Source: Candidatus Hebobacteria bacterium
Lineage (GTDB): Bacteria; Armatimonadota; Hebobacteria; Hebobacterales; Hebobacteraceae
Direction of reading: 5' to 3'
DNA length: 7,728 nt
NCBI GenBank assembly: GCA_029821235.1
Contig: JALGTT010000156.1
Span: 1-7,728 of the forward strand
This document shows, in pieces, positions 1-7,064 of this stretch (position 1 is its first letter; each line of letters begins with the position of its first letter). A program made the position numbers and the translations under genes. A model generated the notes under the pieces. That model made no database searches. It had not been told where the DNA came from and saw nothing but the letters and a program-made list of their open reading frames with translations.

Positions 1-1
1 A

Positions 2-2280
2 GGGACGGTGCGCGCCCAGGCCGACTGGGCAATGGTCTCCTCATCTCGCGCAGACCCGGGCGCTGGGGAACAGGGGAGCTTTCGCGTCTGCCGGGCTCCG
101 CTCGCGCCGCCGGATGATCCCGGCTATTCCGCCCTCGCCGGCGACTACTACCTGCAATGGCCCCTCCACACCCTGGACGCGGTCGGCGCGTGGGCCGCCT
201 ATCCCGGCGTCTATTTCGACGCCTCCACCAGGCCCGGCGATGCGCCCATCATCGCCCTCATCGACACCGGCATTGACCCGGACCATCCGGACTTCACGAA
301 TCTTGGAGCGGCGGGCGCGGACGTGTCTCAGGGGGGACAGCTTCTCCTGTCGGCCGCGAAGGGGTTCGGATATCCGGAGATAGATGACGAACACGGCCAC
401 GGCACCCACCTCGCCGGGATCGTCGCCGCCGCCGCCAACAACGGCGCAACCGCAGGCAGCGGCATCGCCGGCCTGGGATACCCGGTCCGTCTGCTCTCAA
501 GGCCGCGGGCGAGAACGGCGTCGCCAACCGGGCCGACCTGGCCGCCGCGATCACCTACGCGGCCGACCAGGGCGCCTCCGTGATTCTCATCGGTCTCCTC
601 GGCCCCACCTGGTTCCCGGATCTCCAGGAGGCGGTGGACTATGCCTGGGAGCGCGGGTGTTTCCTGGCGGCCCCCGCGGGTGACGCGGCCGGCGGGCCGC
701 CCGTGTTCCCGGCCGCCTGCCCGCACGTGTTTGGGGTGGCCCCCAGTTCCGCGCAGGGCGCGCTCGCCTGGTATGCCACCACTGGAGATCATGTCGCCCT
801 CTCCGCCCCGGGCGGGGACGAGACGGTCGGCGTCTACTCCACCCTGCCCACCTATCCCTGCACCCTGCGCTCCGACCTCGGCGGCCCGCCTTATGGCTTC
901 ATGTTCGGCTCGGCCCAGGCGGCGGCCCACGTGGCGGCCGCCGCGGGCCTGTGGCTGGGGAATCTGGGGGACGACCTGCCGACGGAATCGGCGAACCGCC
1001 TCCTCTGGCAGAGCCTGCAACAGAGCGCGGCCCCGCTGGAGGAGGGGCAGGCGGGCTGGCGGCCGGAGGGCGGCTATGGCCTCCTCGCCCCGAGTGCCCT
1101 GCTGGCCGGCAACCCGCCCCAGGAGGCGGAGCCGGGATGCCTCGTCGGCCGGGTGCTGGTGGCGGGCGAGCCCGCCGTTGGGGTCACCGTGACGGCCGAG
1201 GCGGAGGGAGGGGAGGCCTACACCACCACCACCACCGGGCCGGCAGGAGCGTATCGGCTCCCCAACCTTCCGCCCGAAATCTACACGATTTCAGTGGCGA
1301 CGGAGGCCGGGGTCAGCGTGTGGGAGGGCGCGCTGGTCGCGCCCGGCTGCGACATCCCTGGGGTGGACTTCTACCTGGGCAGCCCCCCGGCCGACAGCGA
1401 CCTGGTGGAGGCCTCCCTCCCGGCGGCCGCGGTGTGCGGCCGCGAGGTCGCCATCTCCCTCCGCTTCCGAAACACGGGGGCGGGGGCCTGGCGGCGGCGG
1501 GAGGGGCATTGTCTGCGGCATGTGGGGGAGGCGGCGGCCGCGCCCCCGGGGGGTATTCAGCGCGAACTCCCGGCCGGAGCATCGGTGGGCCCCGGCGAGG
1601 ACCACACCTTCTCCGTGTCCTGGCGCGCCCCGGAACAGTACGGATACTACCGGCTTGCCTTCCAGATGGCACAACAGGGGGGAGTGGGGCGGTTCGGCGA
1701 GACGGCCGAGCAGGTGGTGGCGGTGAGTTCCTTCCTCGACGTGCCGCCCGACCACTGGGCGGTCTCCTCCATCGAGGCGGCGAGCGCGGCCGGGGTGGTG
1801 CAGGGCTATCCCGGTGACCGCTATCTGCCCAGCGCGGCGATCACACGCGACCAGATGGCGGTGTTCATCTCCCGCGCGCTTGCAGGTGGCGACAAGGCCG
1901 TTCCCACCGGGCCCGTGTCCGCCTCCTTCCCCGACGTGCCCTCAGAACACTGGGCGTTCAAGTATGTGGAGTACTGCCGGGCCGCGGGCGTGGTGCAGGG
2001 ATACGGAGACGGCTATCACCCGGAGGCGGTGGTGGACCGGGCGCAGATGGCGGTGTTCATCGCGCGGGCGATGGCCGGGGGCGAGACGGCGGTGCCGGAC
2101 GAGGGCTGTTCCGAAGCGGTCTTTCCGGACGTGCCCTGCGACTTCTGGGCGCGCAAGCACATTCAGTTCATCAAGGCCGCGGGCGTCACCACCGGCTATC
2201 CCGACGGCCTCTACCACCCGGAGGCGGTCGCCACCGCGCCGCGGTCTCCTACGGCTCGTCCCCGATGGTGCGGCGAATGA
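2..2280 (+). pseudogene. SLH-anchored subtilisin-like (peptidase S8) surface protein, 5'-partial, frameshifted, active site lost
   Basis: Remnant of a secreted, cell-wall-bound subtilase. The frame is open to the left edge and no good start or signal peptide is visible, so the N-terminus and prodomain lie outside the window. In frame 2 I see the catalytic Asp motif ALIDTGID (Asp codon 263-265) and the His motif HGHGTHLAG (His codon 398-400). After PVRLL (about 496) the homology continues only in frame 1 (LKAAGENGVANRADLAAAI), so a net loss of one or four bases at about 490-502 is likely. Downstream, the usual AAGN is AAPAGD (Asp at 682-684) and the usual GTSMAAPHVA is GSAQAAAHVA (Ala at 913-915 in place of the nucleophile Ser). 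Then follow a CarboxypepD_reg-like fold (about 1135-1370), an NBR1-like Ig domain (about 1399-1725) and SLH repeats at about 1729-1884, 1924-2085 and 2119-2226. The third repeat lacks its last helix. The family and domain order are secure; whether the broken form is real or a sequencing or assembly error is not. Confidence 0.85.
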
Positions 2281-3076
2281 GTTCCGCGCGCAAGCGGCCC
2301 ACCTCCTCCTCATCCCCCTGGGCCGCCGCCTGGTCTATCTTCTCCTCCAGACACACGGGCAGCCCCTGCTCCTGGCGAAGCAACTCCACCAGCGCTGACA
2401 CATGCTCCTCCATCGCCTCACAGATGGAGCGGTTGTCGCCCTCCTCCTCCTGGTATCGCTCCGCGTGCCGCGCGCCGTACTGCTGGATGTGCCGGCCCAC
2501 GCGGTAGAGCTCGGTCGCGGCCTGCTCCAGGTCCCCCTCCAGCAGGTCGAGCAGCGCCTGGGCCACCGCGCGGTCCCGCTCGATCCAGGGCCACCACCTC
2601 AGGAAGCCCCATTTGGTCTCCTCGGCGATCTCGCTGTGCTCGGCCAGGTTCAGAATCCCCAGGTTGTGCTCGGCATCCTCCCGCGCCTGCGCGTAGTCGC
2701 CGAGTTGGAAATCGAAATTGCGCCTCACGTAGTACTGCCAGGACTCCTCGCGCAGCGCGGCGACCTCGTCCTCGTCCAATGCGAGCGCTCCGTTCGTCTG
2801 CCGGGAGAGATAGTAGTCGAGGAGCGAGTGGTATCCATAGGGCCGCTCGCCATCCGGCCGGCCGCGCCGCGCGTACTCCCGGTTCAGCAGCAACTGCCCC
2901 TGCACCTCGCCCGCCGCGGAGAACACCGCGCAGGACTCGATGAAGGAGATCTTCTCCTCGCCGAAACGCGTCAGCGTCCCCACCAGCAGATAGCGGGGGT
3001 CTCGATACAACTGCGCGAGGAATGCCTTTACGGGAGCAGCCAGCTCCCGCTCGCCGCTCACCTCCGGCTCCGACAT
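2249..3076 (-). CDS. Unrecognised helical protein with TPR-like stretch and UVR-like C-terminal motif
   Basis: I do not recognise a named family. The 275-residue product is soluble, with no signal peptide or membrane segment, and is rich in Glu, Gln, Leu and aromatic residues, so it is probably mostly alpha-helical. Around residues 115-145 a stretch containing LGDYAQAREDAEHNLGIL reads like a TPR helix pair. Near the C-terminus (about 240-268) LEEKIDQAAAQGDEEEVGRL resembles the UvrB/UvrC (UVR) coiled-coil motif that also occurs in non-repair proteins. Both resemblances are weak and give no function. The ATG is preceded on its strand by a purine-rich AGGAGAGGTG (about 3081-3090) at normal spacing, which supports the start. 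It lies 146 bases downstream of the methyltransferase on the same strand, so it may be the last gene of a queA-led transcript or have its own promoter; I found neither promoter nor terminator in that gap. Its last 32 bases overlap the end of the convergent subtilase. Confidence 0.75.
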   Translation of the reverse strand: MSEPEVSGERELAAPVKAFLAQLYRDPRYLLVGTLTRFGEEKISFIESCAVFSAAGEVQGQLLLNREYARRGRPDGERPYGYHSLLDYYLSRQTNGALALDEDEVAALREESWQYYVRRNFDFQLGDYAQAREDAEHNLGILNLAEHSEIAEETKWGFLRWWPWIERDRAVAQALLDLLEGDLEQAATELYRVGRHIQQYGARHAERYQEEEGDNRSICEAMEEHVSALVELLRQEQGLPVCLEEKIDQAAAQGDEEEVGRLRAELIRRTIGDEP

Positions 3077-3222
3077 GCAGCACCTCTCCTTCTCTTTCCC
3101 TCAGCCGAGGCCGCCGCGCCGCATGAATCGGCACCCGGCGACGGCCTGGGAGTTCCACACCGGACTCCCCTTTCTCCTCTCGCCGCGGCAGCCCTGCCCC
3201 CGGTCCGAGGGGCGAGCGGCGA

Positions 3223-3998
3223 TCACGCCCTTCCGCGGGTCGGCTTCCTCGCCACCGCCACCAGGGACACGCCGACCGGGAAATTGAACCGCACCAGCCA
3301 TTTCGCCTCCAGCCGCAGCAGCCAGATCAGCGCGGTGTTGATGAAGGCGGGAGGTTCGATGAAGGCGGTCTTGGCCTCCTCCCCCTTCTTCCCCCGAAGC
3401 CTCTGAAGCAGCCTCAGCAGCGCGATGGGGAGCAGCAGAGTGGCGATGAGCGGTGAGAGGCGCAGGATCTCCAGACCGGCCTCGTCCAGCAGACGCCGCA
3501 GCCGGGAGGCGCGGTATCGCCGCACATGGTTCAGCGCCTCGTCGTGCTCGCTCCAGAGGAAGGGACACGCCGGCACCGTGATCAGCAGCACGCCGCCCGG
3601 CGCCAGCACCCGCGCGAACTCCCGCACCGCCGCCCCGTCATCCTCGATGTGCTCCAGCAGGTCGAGCGCGGTGAGCGCCTGGACCGCCCCGTCCTTCACC
3701 GGCAGCGCCTCCCCCAGGGCGAGCGCCAGCCGGTGGTGGCCCCGCTGCCGGCAGAAACCTGCCGGCAGAAACCGAGGGCCTCCGGCGATCGGTCCATGCC
3801 GATCACCTCCCCGAATTCCTCCAGCGTCTTCAGGGTGGCGCCGGTGCCGCAGCCCACGTCCAGCACCCGGCCCTCCGGCCGGTGTCCGCCGACCGGAGGA
3901 TACCTCAGCAGCAGGTCGCGCACCACCGCCCTCCTGGCCACGAACCACCAGTAGGAATCCTCCAGCCGGAACATCTTGGCCAGTTCGGACGCGCGCAC
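3223..3998 (-). pseudogene. Class I SAM-dependent methyltransferase, frameshifted by a 14-bp tandem duplication
   Basis: SAM-binding Rossmann methyltransferase of the kind often found near polysaccharide or lipid glycosylation genes; the substrate is unknown. The N-terminal part has the typical opening MFRLEDSYWWFVARR, then motif I VLDVGCGTGATLK and the acidic strand-2 end VIGMDRSPEA. The rest lies in another frame: LDLLEHIEDD (motif II region), VLAPGGVLLITVPA (motif III region), NHVRRY, and a hydrophobic C-terminal segment (LIATLLLPIALLRLL) ending in the common GVSLVAVARKP. The break falls exactly on a 14-bp direct repeat at 3745-3772. With one copy removed the frame reads through as GFCRQRGHHRLAL, and 3998 to 3223 becomes 762 bases, or 253 residues plus stop, a normal length. 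I chose the GTG at 3998 because it gives VRASELAKMFRLEDSYWW, with AAAGG about four bases upstream; ATG at 3974 is the alternative and has no visible ribosome binding site. The queA stop lies 53 bases upstream, so co-transcription is likely. Confidence 0.88.
3745..3773. repeat. Perfect 14-bp tandem duplication with palindromic core, inside the methyltransferase
   Basis: Two adjacent identical copies of CTGCCGGCAGAAAC occupy 3745-3758 and 3759-3772, and the periodicity runs one base further. The first ten bases of each unit (CTGCCGGCAG, 3745-3754 and 3759-3768) are a perfect palindrome. Fourteen is not a multiple of three, so the second copy shifts the methyltransferase frame. Deleting one copy joins its two halves in frame. 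Confidence 0.97.
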
Positions 3999-4051
3999 AG
4001 AACCTTTGATTCTCCCGTCAGGGGCGGATACCTCGCCGCTGGCCGCTCCGC

Positions 4052-5086
4052 TCAGGTGATGAACATGGCGTCCCCGAAACTCAGGAATCGATACCGCCGC
4101 TCCACCGCCTCCTGGTAGGCGCGCATGATGTTCTCCCGCCCTGCGAAGGCGCACACCATTAGCAGCAGGGTGGACCGCGGCAGGTGGAAGTTCGTGAGCA
4201 ACGCGGACACCACTCGGAACCGGTGTCCCGGCACGATGAAGAGACCGGTCACGCCTTGACCGGGCCGCACCCGTCCGCCCTCCGCCGCGGCCTCCAGCGC
4301 CCGCACCGTGCTGGTCCCCACCGCCACCACCCGTCGCCCCTCCTCCAGCGCGCGGTTGACCATCGCGCTGGTCTCCTCCGGGATGGCGTAACTCTCCTCA
4401 TGCATCACGTGCTCCTCCACCCTCTCGACATGCACCGGCCGAAAGGTGCCCACCCCGATGTGCAGGGTGACCGAGGCCATCGCCGTCACCCTCTCCCTCA
4501 CCGCCTCCACCATCTCCGGGCTGAAGTGCAGACCGGCGGTGGGGGCCGCCGCGGCCCCGGGACGGCGCGCGAACACCGTCTGATAGTCCGACTCATCCTC
4601 CACCGGGCGCGTGATATAGGGTGGAAGAGGAACCTCGCCCACCCGCCGAATCATCTCCGCCAGGTCTCCCGCGGAGCCGCCTGGGCGGGTGAACTTGACC
4701 AGCCGCCCGCCGGAGGGCGTGCGCTCCAGCACCTCCGCCTCCAGTTCCCCCTGCCCGAAGACGATCCGGCGGCCGGGGGGCAGTCTCCGGCCGGGGGTGG
4801 CCAGCGCCTCCCACACCCCCTCCCCCCGGTCCTGGAGCAACAGCAATTCGGCCCGGCCTCCCCCGGGGACCCGGCGCCCCCGAAGGCGGGCGCGGATCAC
4901 CCGCGTGTCGTTGAACACCACCACATCCTCCGCGCGCAGATAGTCCGGCAGATCGCGGAACCGGCGGTGTTCGGTTTCCCCGGTCGCTTTGTGCAAGACC
5001 AGCAGTCGCGACGCGTCCCGGGGCCTGGCCGGCTCCTGGGCGATCAGTTCCTGGGGAAGATGGTAGTCGAAGTGGGAGATGTTCAT
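4052..5086 (-). CDS. queA: S-adenosylmethionine:tRNA ribosyltransferase-isomerase QueA
   Basis: Cytoplasmic enzyme of queuosine biosynthesis. It transfers and isomerises the ribosyl group of SAM onto 7-aminomethyl-7-deazaguanine at the wobble position of GUN-anticodon tRNAs, giving epoxyqueuosine. The 344-residue product is full length for the family and keeps its signatures in order: the start MNISHFDYHLPQELIAQEPA, DASRLLVL, VVFNDTRVIRARL (about 56-68), GEVPLPPYI (150-158), DYQTVFA (167-173), AAAPTAGLHF (179-188), HIGVGTFRPVH (209-219), NFHLPRSTLL (299-308) and the terminal FLSFGDAMFI. The frame stays open upstream to 5281, but that extension shows no similarity, while the ATG at 5086 gives the conserved N-terminus. 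No clear Shine-Dalgarno precedes it. No other queuosine gene is in the window. It heads the minus-strand group (methyltransferase 53 bases downstream) and diverges from the histidine kinase. Confidence 0.97.
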   Translation of the reverse strand: MNISHFDYHLPQELIAQEPARPRDASRLLVLHKATGETEHRRFRDLPDYLRAEDVVVFNDTRVIRARLRGRRVPGGGRAELLLLQDRGEGVWEALATPGRRLPPGRRIVFGQGELEAEVLERTPSGGRLVKFTRPGGSAGDLAEMIRRVGEVPLPPYITRPVEDESDYQTVFARRPGAAAAPTAGLHFSPEMVEAVRERVTAMASVTLHIGVGTFRPVHVERVEEHVMHEESYAIPEETSAMVNRALEEGRRVVAVGTSTVRALEAAAEGGRVRPGQGVTGLFIVPGHRFRVVSALLTNFHLPRSTLLLMVCAFAGRENIMRAYQEAVERRYRFLSFGDAMFIT

Positions 5087-5282
5087 CTGCTGAAGAAGGC
5101 TGATTCGGTGCCGGGGCCGGCCGGTCCTCTCGGCGGGGAAGAGGTGGTGGCGTCCGCATCTCGAAATCTCCCACCAGTGCACCCATGTGTGGACCGGGGC
5201 GCCGCCCGCCGCGCTGGTTTTGTCGCCGGCTGGAGGGGGAACACTTTCTTGGCGCGGGGAGGGTGGCCGAAAGGTGGCCACA
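5087..5282. promoter_or_regulatory. Divergent intergenic region between queA and the histidine kinase gene
   Basis: These 196 bases separate the queA start (minus) from the kinase start (plus), so promoters for both directions must lie here or within the flanking coding DNA. I could not identify a convincing -35/-10 pair on either strand, and I see no riboswitch-like structure. The function is inferred from gene orientation only. Confidence 0.3.
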
Positions 5283-6380
5283 GTGAGTTCAGAACACTAC
5301 ATGGAAGTCTTCACGGCCATCGTCTACTGGGCGCTGGTCGCCTGCTGGCTCTTCATCGTCATCTTCTACGCCCGCCAGTACGTGCGCTTCAAGCGGGTGT
5401 ATCCTCTCGTCGCCACTCTGCTGGCGGTGCTCTTCATCGACGGCGCGCGGACCCTGATCGAGAGCATCTACTTCGGCGCGCGGCACACCGCAAGGGCGGG
5501 CCTGCTCTCCCACTCGCTGTACGTCTTCCTCGATCAACCCCAGTATGTGATCATCCCCAAGACGCTCAACCTCATCGCGGCCCTCATCATCATCGCGGTC
5601 CTGGTCCGCAACTGGTTCAACAACCTGGCCCGGGAGGAGCAGCAGCGGCGCCAGGTGGAGCAACTTCGCAACGAACTGATTTCCCTCGCCTCCCACGAGA
5701 TTCGCTCTCCCCTCACCACCATCGGCGGATATGCGAACACCCTCCTCCGGGAGGGCGACGGTCTCAGCGAGGCGACCAGGAAGGAATTCTTGGAGGCGAT
5801 CGCCTCCGAGTCCGACCGCCTCAAGCGCCTGGTGGCGACCCTGCTCGACATGACGCAGATCGAGGAGGGGCGGCTGCCCCTCCAGCGCCGGGCGGTCCAT
5901 CCGGCGGAGATGTGCGAGGCGGCCGTTCGCACCGCCACCCATCCTCAACTCGAACACGTGCTCCGGGTAGAGGTGCCCCCCGATCTGCCCCAGGTGCTCG
6001 CCGACCCCGACCGGATACACCAGGTGCTCACCAACCTGATCGCCAATGCCATCCAGTTCTCTCCCGGAGGCAGCGAAGTGGTGGTGGGGGCCGCCGCCAC
6101 CGATGACCACGTGCGCTTCTTCGTCAGGGACCAGGGCGTCGGCATTGCCCGGGAGGAGCAGAGCCGGGTGTTCAACCGCTTCCACCGCGCGTCCAGCGCC
6201 GACCGGGGAGGCTCCTCGGGCACCGGTCTGGGGCTCTACATCAGCAGGGGCATCGTGGAGGCCCACGGCGGCGAGATCGGCTTCGAGAGCGAACTGGGCA
6301 GGGGCAGCACCTTCTTCTTCACTCTCCCCACCCTCATCGGCCGGCAGAGGGCCGAGAGCGAGCGTGCCGAGGACGAGTGA
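5283..6380 (+). CDS. Membrane-bound sensor histidine kinase (HisKA + HATPase_c), orphan
   Basis: Two-component sensor kinase of 365 residues. Three membrane segments are visible: about residues 10-30, 39-63 and 88-108. They are joined by short loops, so there is no large extracellular sensor domain; with the kinase in the cytoplasm the N-terminus would face outward. A short charged linker (REEQQRRQVEQLRNEL) leads to the dimerisation domain with the phospho-acceptor His138 in SLASHEIRSPLTT. The ATPase domain has the N box (LTNLIANAIQFSP, Asn255), the G1 box DQGVGIA (283-289), the F box FNRF (297-300) and the G2 box GTGLGL (313-318), so it should be active. I chose the GTG at 5283 because AAGGTGG ends five bases upstream. 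GTG 5274 and ATG 5301 are alternatives, and the open frame back to 5187 has no kinase-like content. No response regulator is adjacent inside the window, so its partner and signal are unknown. Confidence 0.93.
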   Translation: MSSEHYMEVFTAIVYWALVACWLFIVIFYARQYVRFKRVYPLVATLLAVLFIDGARTLIESIYFGARHTARAGLLSHSLYVFLDQPQYVIIPKTLNLIAALIIIAVLVRNWFNNLAREEQQRRQVEQLRNELISLASHEIRSPLTTIGGYANTLLREGDGLSEATRKEFLEAIASESDRLKRLVATLLDMTQIEEGRLPLQRRAVHPAEMCEAAVRTATHPQLEHVLRVEVPPDLPQVLADPDRIHQVLTNLIANAIQFSPGGSEVVVGAAATDDHVRFFVRDQGVGIAREEQSRVFNRFHRASSADRGGSSGTGLGLYISRGIVEAHGGEIGFESELGRGSTFFFTLPTLIGRQRAESERAEDE

Positions 6381-6440
6381 GCGCGCCTCGCCGCCTCCCG
6401 CGCTGGCAGGACCTCTCCCCGCGGCTGCGAATCCAAGAAG

Positions 6441-6459
6441 GGGCGGCCTCCGGCCGCCC
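6441..6459 (+). terminator. Strong GC hairpin after the histidine kinase gene, possible terminator or leader structure
   Basis: GGGCGGCC (6441-6448) and GGCCGCCC (6452-6459) form a perfect 8-bp stem with a 3-base loop, 60 bases past the kinase stop codon. The downstream flank (GGCAATACCCCTCT) has no T-run, so this is not a classical intrinsic terminator. It may still stop or pause transcription, or act as a 5' leader structure of the flavin reductase gene, whose ribosome binding site starts 14 bases later. Confidence 0.45.
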
Positions 6460-6473
6460 GGCAATACCCCTCT

Positions 6474-6480
6474 AGGAGGT
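6474..6480 (+). promoter_or_regulatory. Shine-Dalgarno site of the flavin reductase gene
   Basis: AGGAGGT lies five bases before the GTG at 6486, a near-perfect ribosome binding site that fixes the start of the flavin reductase-domain protein. Confidence 0.85.
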
Positions 6481-6485
6481 GCGAG

Positions 6486-7016
6486 GTGGCGAAGATCGAA
6501 GTCGGCCCCTGGGATTACCTGCCGGAGTTCGTCGGCAACATGGCCGACACCGGCCTGCTGGTGGTTTCTCTCGACGGGCGCGGCCGGCCCAACGTGATGA
6601 CCGCGAGCTGGGGCGCCATCGGCGTGTTCTGGAGCAAGCCGATGTTCATCGCCCCCATCCGCAAGTCCCGCTACACCCACGGCTGCATCAAGCGCACCGG
6701 CGATTTCACCCTCAACGTGCTCCCGCGCAAGCTCGCTGACCTCGCCATGTTCTGCGGAACCGTGTCGGGACGCGATCACGACAAGTTCGCGGAGGCGAAG
6801 CTCACCGCCGCGCCGGCCCTCAAAGTCAAGTCCCCCATCATCGAGGAGTGCGTGCTTCACTACGAGTGCCGCGTCGTCCACACCAACGCGGTGGTGCCCA
6901 AGGCGCTCATCAGCGACATCGCCAACGCGCACTACCGGGACCGCGACTATCACAGCTATTTCTTCGGCGAGATCGTCGCCGTCCGCGCGGAGAAGGGCCT
7001 GCGGCGGCGCCTGTAG
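6486..7016 (+). CDS. Flavin reductase-domain (FMN-binding split-barrel) protein, flavoredoxin-like
   Basis: A 176-residue cytoplasmic protein of the flavin reductase-like, FMN-binding family (Pfam Flavin_Reduct type). The diagnostic stretch runs from about residue 20: GLLVVSLDGRGRPNVMTASW, then IGVFWSKPMFIAPIRKSRYT (the pattern of the FMN phosphate and isoalloxazine contact region), then GDFTLNVLP. A second conserved block follows with CGTVSGRDHDKF and IEECVLHYECRV, and the protein ends in HSYFFGEIVAV, as is usual for the family. Members reduce flavin for a partner oxygenase or act as electron carriers (flavoredoxin); the sequence alone does not decide which. No partner monooxygenase is present in the window. 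The GTG start is fixed by AGGAGGT five bases upstream. The next gene begins 48 bases after the stop, and a second flavin protein follows, suggesting a small redox operon. Confidence 0.92.
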   Translation: MAKIEVGPWDYLPEFVGNMADTGLLVVSLDGRGRPNVMTASWGAIGVFWSKPMFIAPIRKSRYTHGCIKRTGDFTLNVLPRKLADLAMFCGTVSGRDHDKFAEAKLTAAPALKVKSPIIEECVLHYECRVVHTNAVVPKALISDIANAHYRDRDYHSYFFGEIVAVRAEKGLRRRL

Positions 7017-7047
7017 CCGCGCCCTCCGCGCAGCGTCCTGGGAGGCG

Positions 7048-7056
7048 AGGAGGTGA
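7048..7056 (+). promoter_or_regulatory. Full-length Shine-Dalgarno that decides the acylphosphatase start
   Basis: AGGAGGTGA matches the complete anti-Shine-Dalgarno complement and lies eight bases before the GTG at 7065. A GTG at 7053 in the same reading frame falls inside this site, which makes 7065 the better start. A weaker GGAGG at 7041-7045 would be the only site serving 7053. Confidence 0.75.
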
Positions 7057-7064
7057 ATCATCCG

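Noticed and set aside
490..500. Programmed -1 ribosomal frameshift in the subtilase
   Set aside because: No X-XXY-YYZ slippery heptamer or obvious downstream stimulator is seen, and the same gene has lost active-site residues, which points to mutation or sequence error.
1218..1236. Short ACC trinucleotide run in the subtilase gene
   Set aside because: It encodes a short Thr run at the CarboxypepD_reg-like domain and is too short to treat as a variable repeat.
3077..3222. Possible small gene, terminator or promoter in the 146-base gap between the methyltransferase and the helical protein
   Set aside because: Only a weak 5-bp stem (GCCCC/GGGGC, around 3195-3215) without a T-run is present, and the open frames there are extensions of flanking shadow frames.
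5195..5215. Imperfect inverted repeat (GTGCACCC...TGTGGAC) between queA and the kinase as an operator
   Set aside because: The arms mismatch at several positions, so it is not distinguishable from chance in GC-rich DNA.
5087..5281. N-terminal extension of queA by 65 residues
   Set aside because: The frame is open, but the extension has no QueA similarity, and the conserved family N-terminus begins exactly at the ATG at 5086.
4184..6106. 640-codon plus-strand frame across queA and into the kinase gene
   Set aside because: It is antisense to queA and then out of frame with the kinase. Its His/Arg/Pro/Gly-rich content matches no family, and both genes it crosses are clearly real.
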